Shown: positions 5,798 through 6,012 of the stretch, one piece after another | Numbering within the stretch: position 1 is the first letter of the stretch | Layout: every line of letters begins with the position of its first letter | Program-made: the position numbers and the translations under genes | From: Acidobacteriota bacterium | Lineage (GTDB): Bacteria; Acidobacteriota; UBA6911; RPQK01; JAPXNP01 | Assembly: GCA_030614585.1 (NCBI GenBank) | Contig: JAUWTT010000266.1 | Span: 1-6,012 of the forward strand | Direction: 5' to 3' | DNA: 6,012 nt | The notes under the pieces: model-generated | The model's input: only the letters and a program-made list of their open reading frames with translations | Database searches by the model: none | What the model was told of the DNA's origin: nothing

Positions 5798-5846
5798 ATC
5801 CGGCATCTGGCATCTTGTATCCGGTATCCGATATCCGGTATCAGAC
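5798..5846. repeat. Seven tandem heptads of ATCCGGT type
   Basis: The 49 bases divide without gaps into seven 7-base units, each starting with ATC (for example ATCCGGC at 5798, ATCCGGT at 5819 and 5833, ATCAGAC at 5840). This is the cleanest tandem array in the window. It ends 11 bases before the complement of the Nudix stop codon. Confidence 0.88.
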
Positions 5847-5857
5847 GGTGAACCGGA

Positions 5858-6012
5858 TTACTTGAGGAATTCCAGGAACTCCTTAATCATCCTTGCAGTA
5901 AGTCCCCAGACTGTTTCCCCGTTGAAGTCATAAAAGTAGACGTTCCGGGTCTGTCCGCTCCGAAGCCGTTTCTCCACGGATGGCTCCGTCTCGCGGAAGA
6001 ACTCAAAAGGAA
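5858..6012 (-). CDS. C-terminal end of a Nudix hydrolase, CoA pyrophosphatase type (partial)
   Basis: Reading from the right edge on the minus strand, 50 codons run open to a TAA at 5858-5860; the 5' part lies outside the window. The peptide carries RNVYFYDF followed by GETVWGLTARMIKEFLEFL, the characteristic ending of the Nudix CoA hydrolase (CoAse/YeaB-like) subfamily, in which a V-x-F-Y-D-Y strand precedes a W-G-L-T-A-x-M helix. Such enzymes cleave the pyrophosphate of coenzyme A to 3',5'-ADP and acyl/4'-phosphopantetheine. The Nudix box and the CoA signature precede this segment and cannot be checked here. The gene has the same direction as the radical SAM gene, but a 258-bp repeat-rich gap separates them, so co-transcription is doubtful. 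Confidence 0.82.
   Translation of the reverse strand, partial: PFEFFRETEPSVEKRLRSGQTRNVYFYDFNGETVWGLTARMIKEFLEFLK

Noticed and set aside
5658..5846. Possible CRISPR array from the recurring short repeats
   Set aside because: The units are 7-8 bases, degenerate and contiguous, without 21-40-base conserved repeats or unique spacers of constant length. No cas gene is present.
5593..5933. Plus-strand open frames covering the gap between the radical SAM and Nudix genes
   Set aside because: Their sequence is translated heptad repeat (Ser/Gly/Trp/Val runs), and they overlap the Nudix 3' end antisense.

Overview
The window is ordinary bacterial chromosome with compact protein genes and unusual intergenic DNA. 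It holds five protein genes. Two are on the plus strand: a membrane-anchored alpha/beta hydrolase (left edge) and a small secreted DUF2911-like protein. Three are on the minus strand: the C-terminal end of a Nudix CoA-pyrophosphatase-type hydrolase (right edge, cut by the window), a B12-binding-type radical SAM enzyme, and a 627-residue protein that I cannot assign. No RNA gene, insertion sequence, CRISPR array or phage gene is visible. The DUF2911-like protein, the anaerobic-style radical SAM enzyme and the repeat-filled gaps would suit an environmental Gram-negative such as an Acidobacteriota member. That placement is a weak inference, because no marker gene is present.

Layout: hydrolase (about 35/65-1060, +); repeat-bearing gap with a promoter candidate (1061-1300); DUF2911-like gene (1301-1804, +) with a strong Shine-Dalgarno; a 209-bp convergent gap made almost wholly of repeats with 27-bp perfect inverted ends (1805-2013); the unknown 627-aa gene (2014-3897, -); a second repeat gap with abutting hairpins (3898-4126); the radical SAM gene (4127-5599, -); a third repeat gap (5600-5857); and the Nudix 3' end (5858-6012, -). 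The three minus-strand genes share direction, but gaps of 229 and 258 bp argue against a tight operon. Nothing in the sequence ties the five genes into one pathway.

The most notable signal is between the genes. All four gaps carry degenerate tandem arrays with a 7-base period (locally 8-9). The sequence families differ, but words are shared between gaps, often in inverted orientation. The arrays run right up to stop codons. In the radical SAM gene the array supplies the last codons and the stop itself. These look like decayed short tandemly repeated repetitive elements, analogous in period to the heptameric STRRs of cyanobacteria. Their origin and role cannot be settled from one window.
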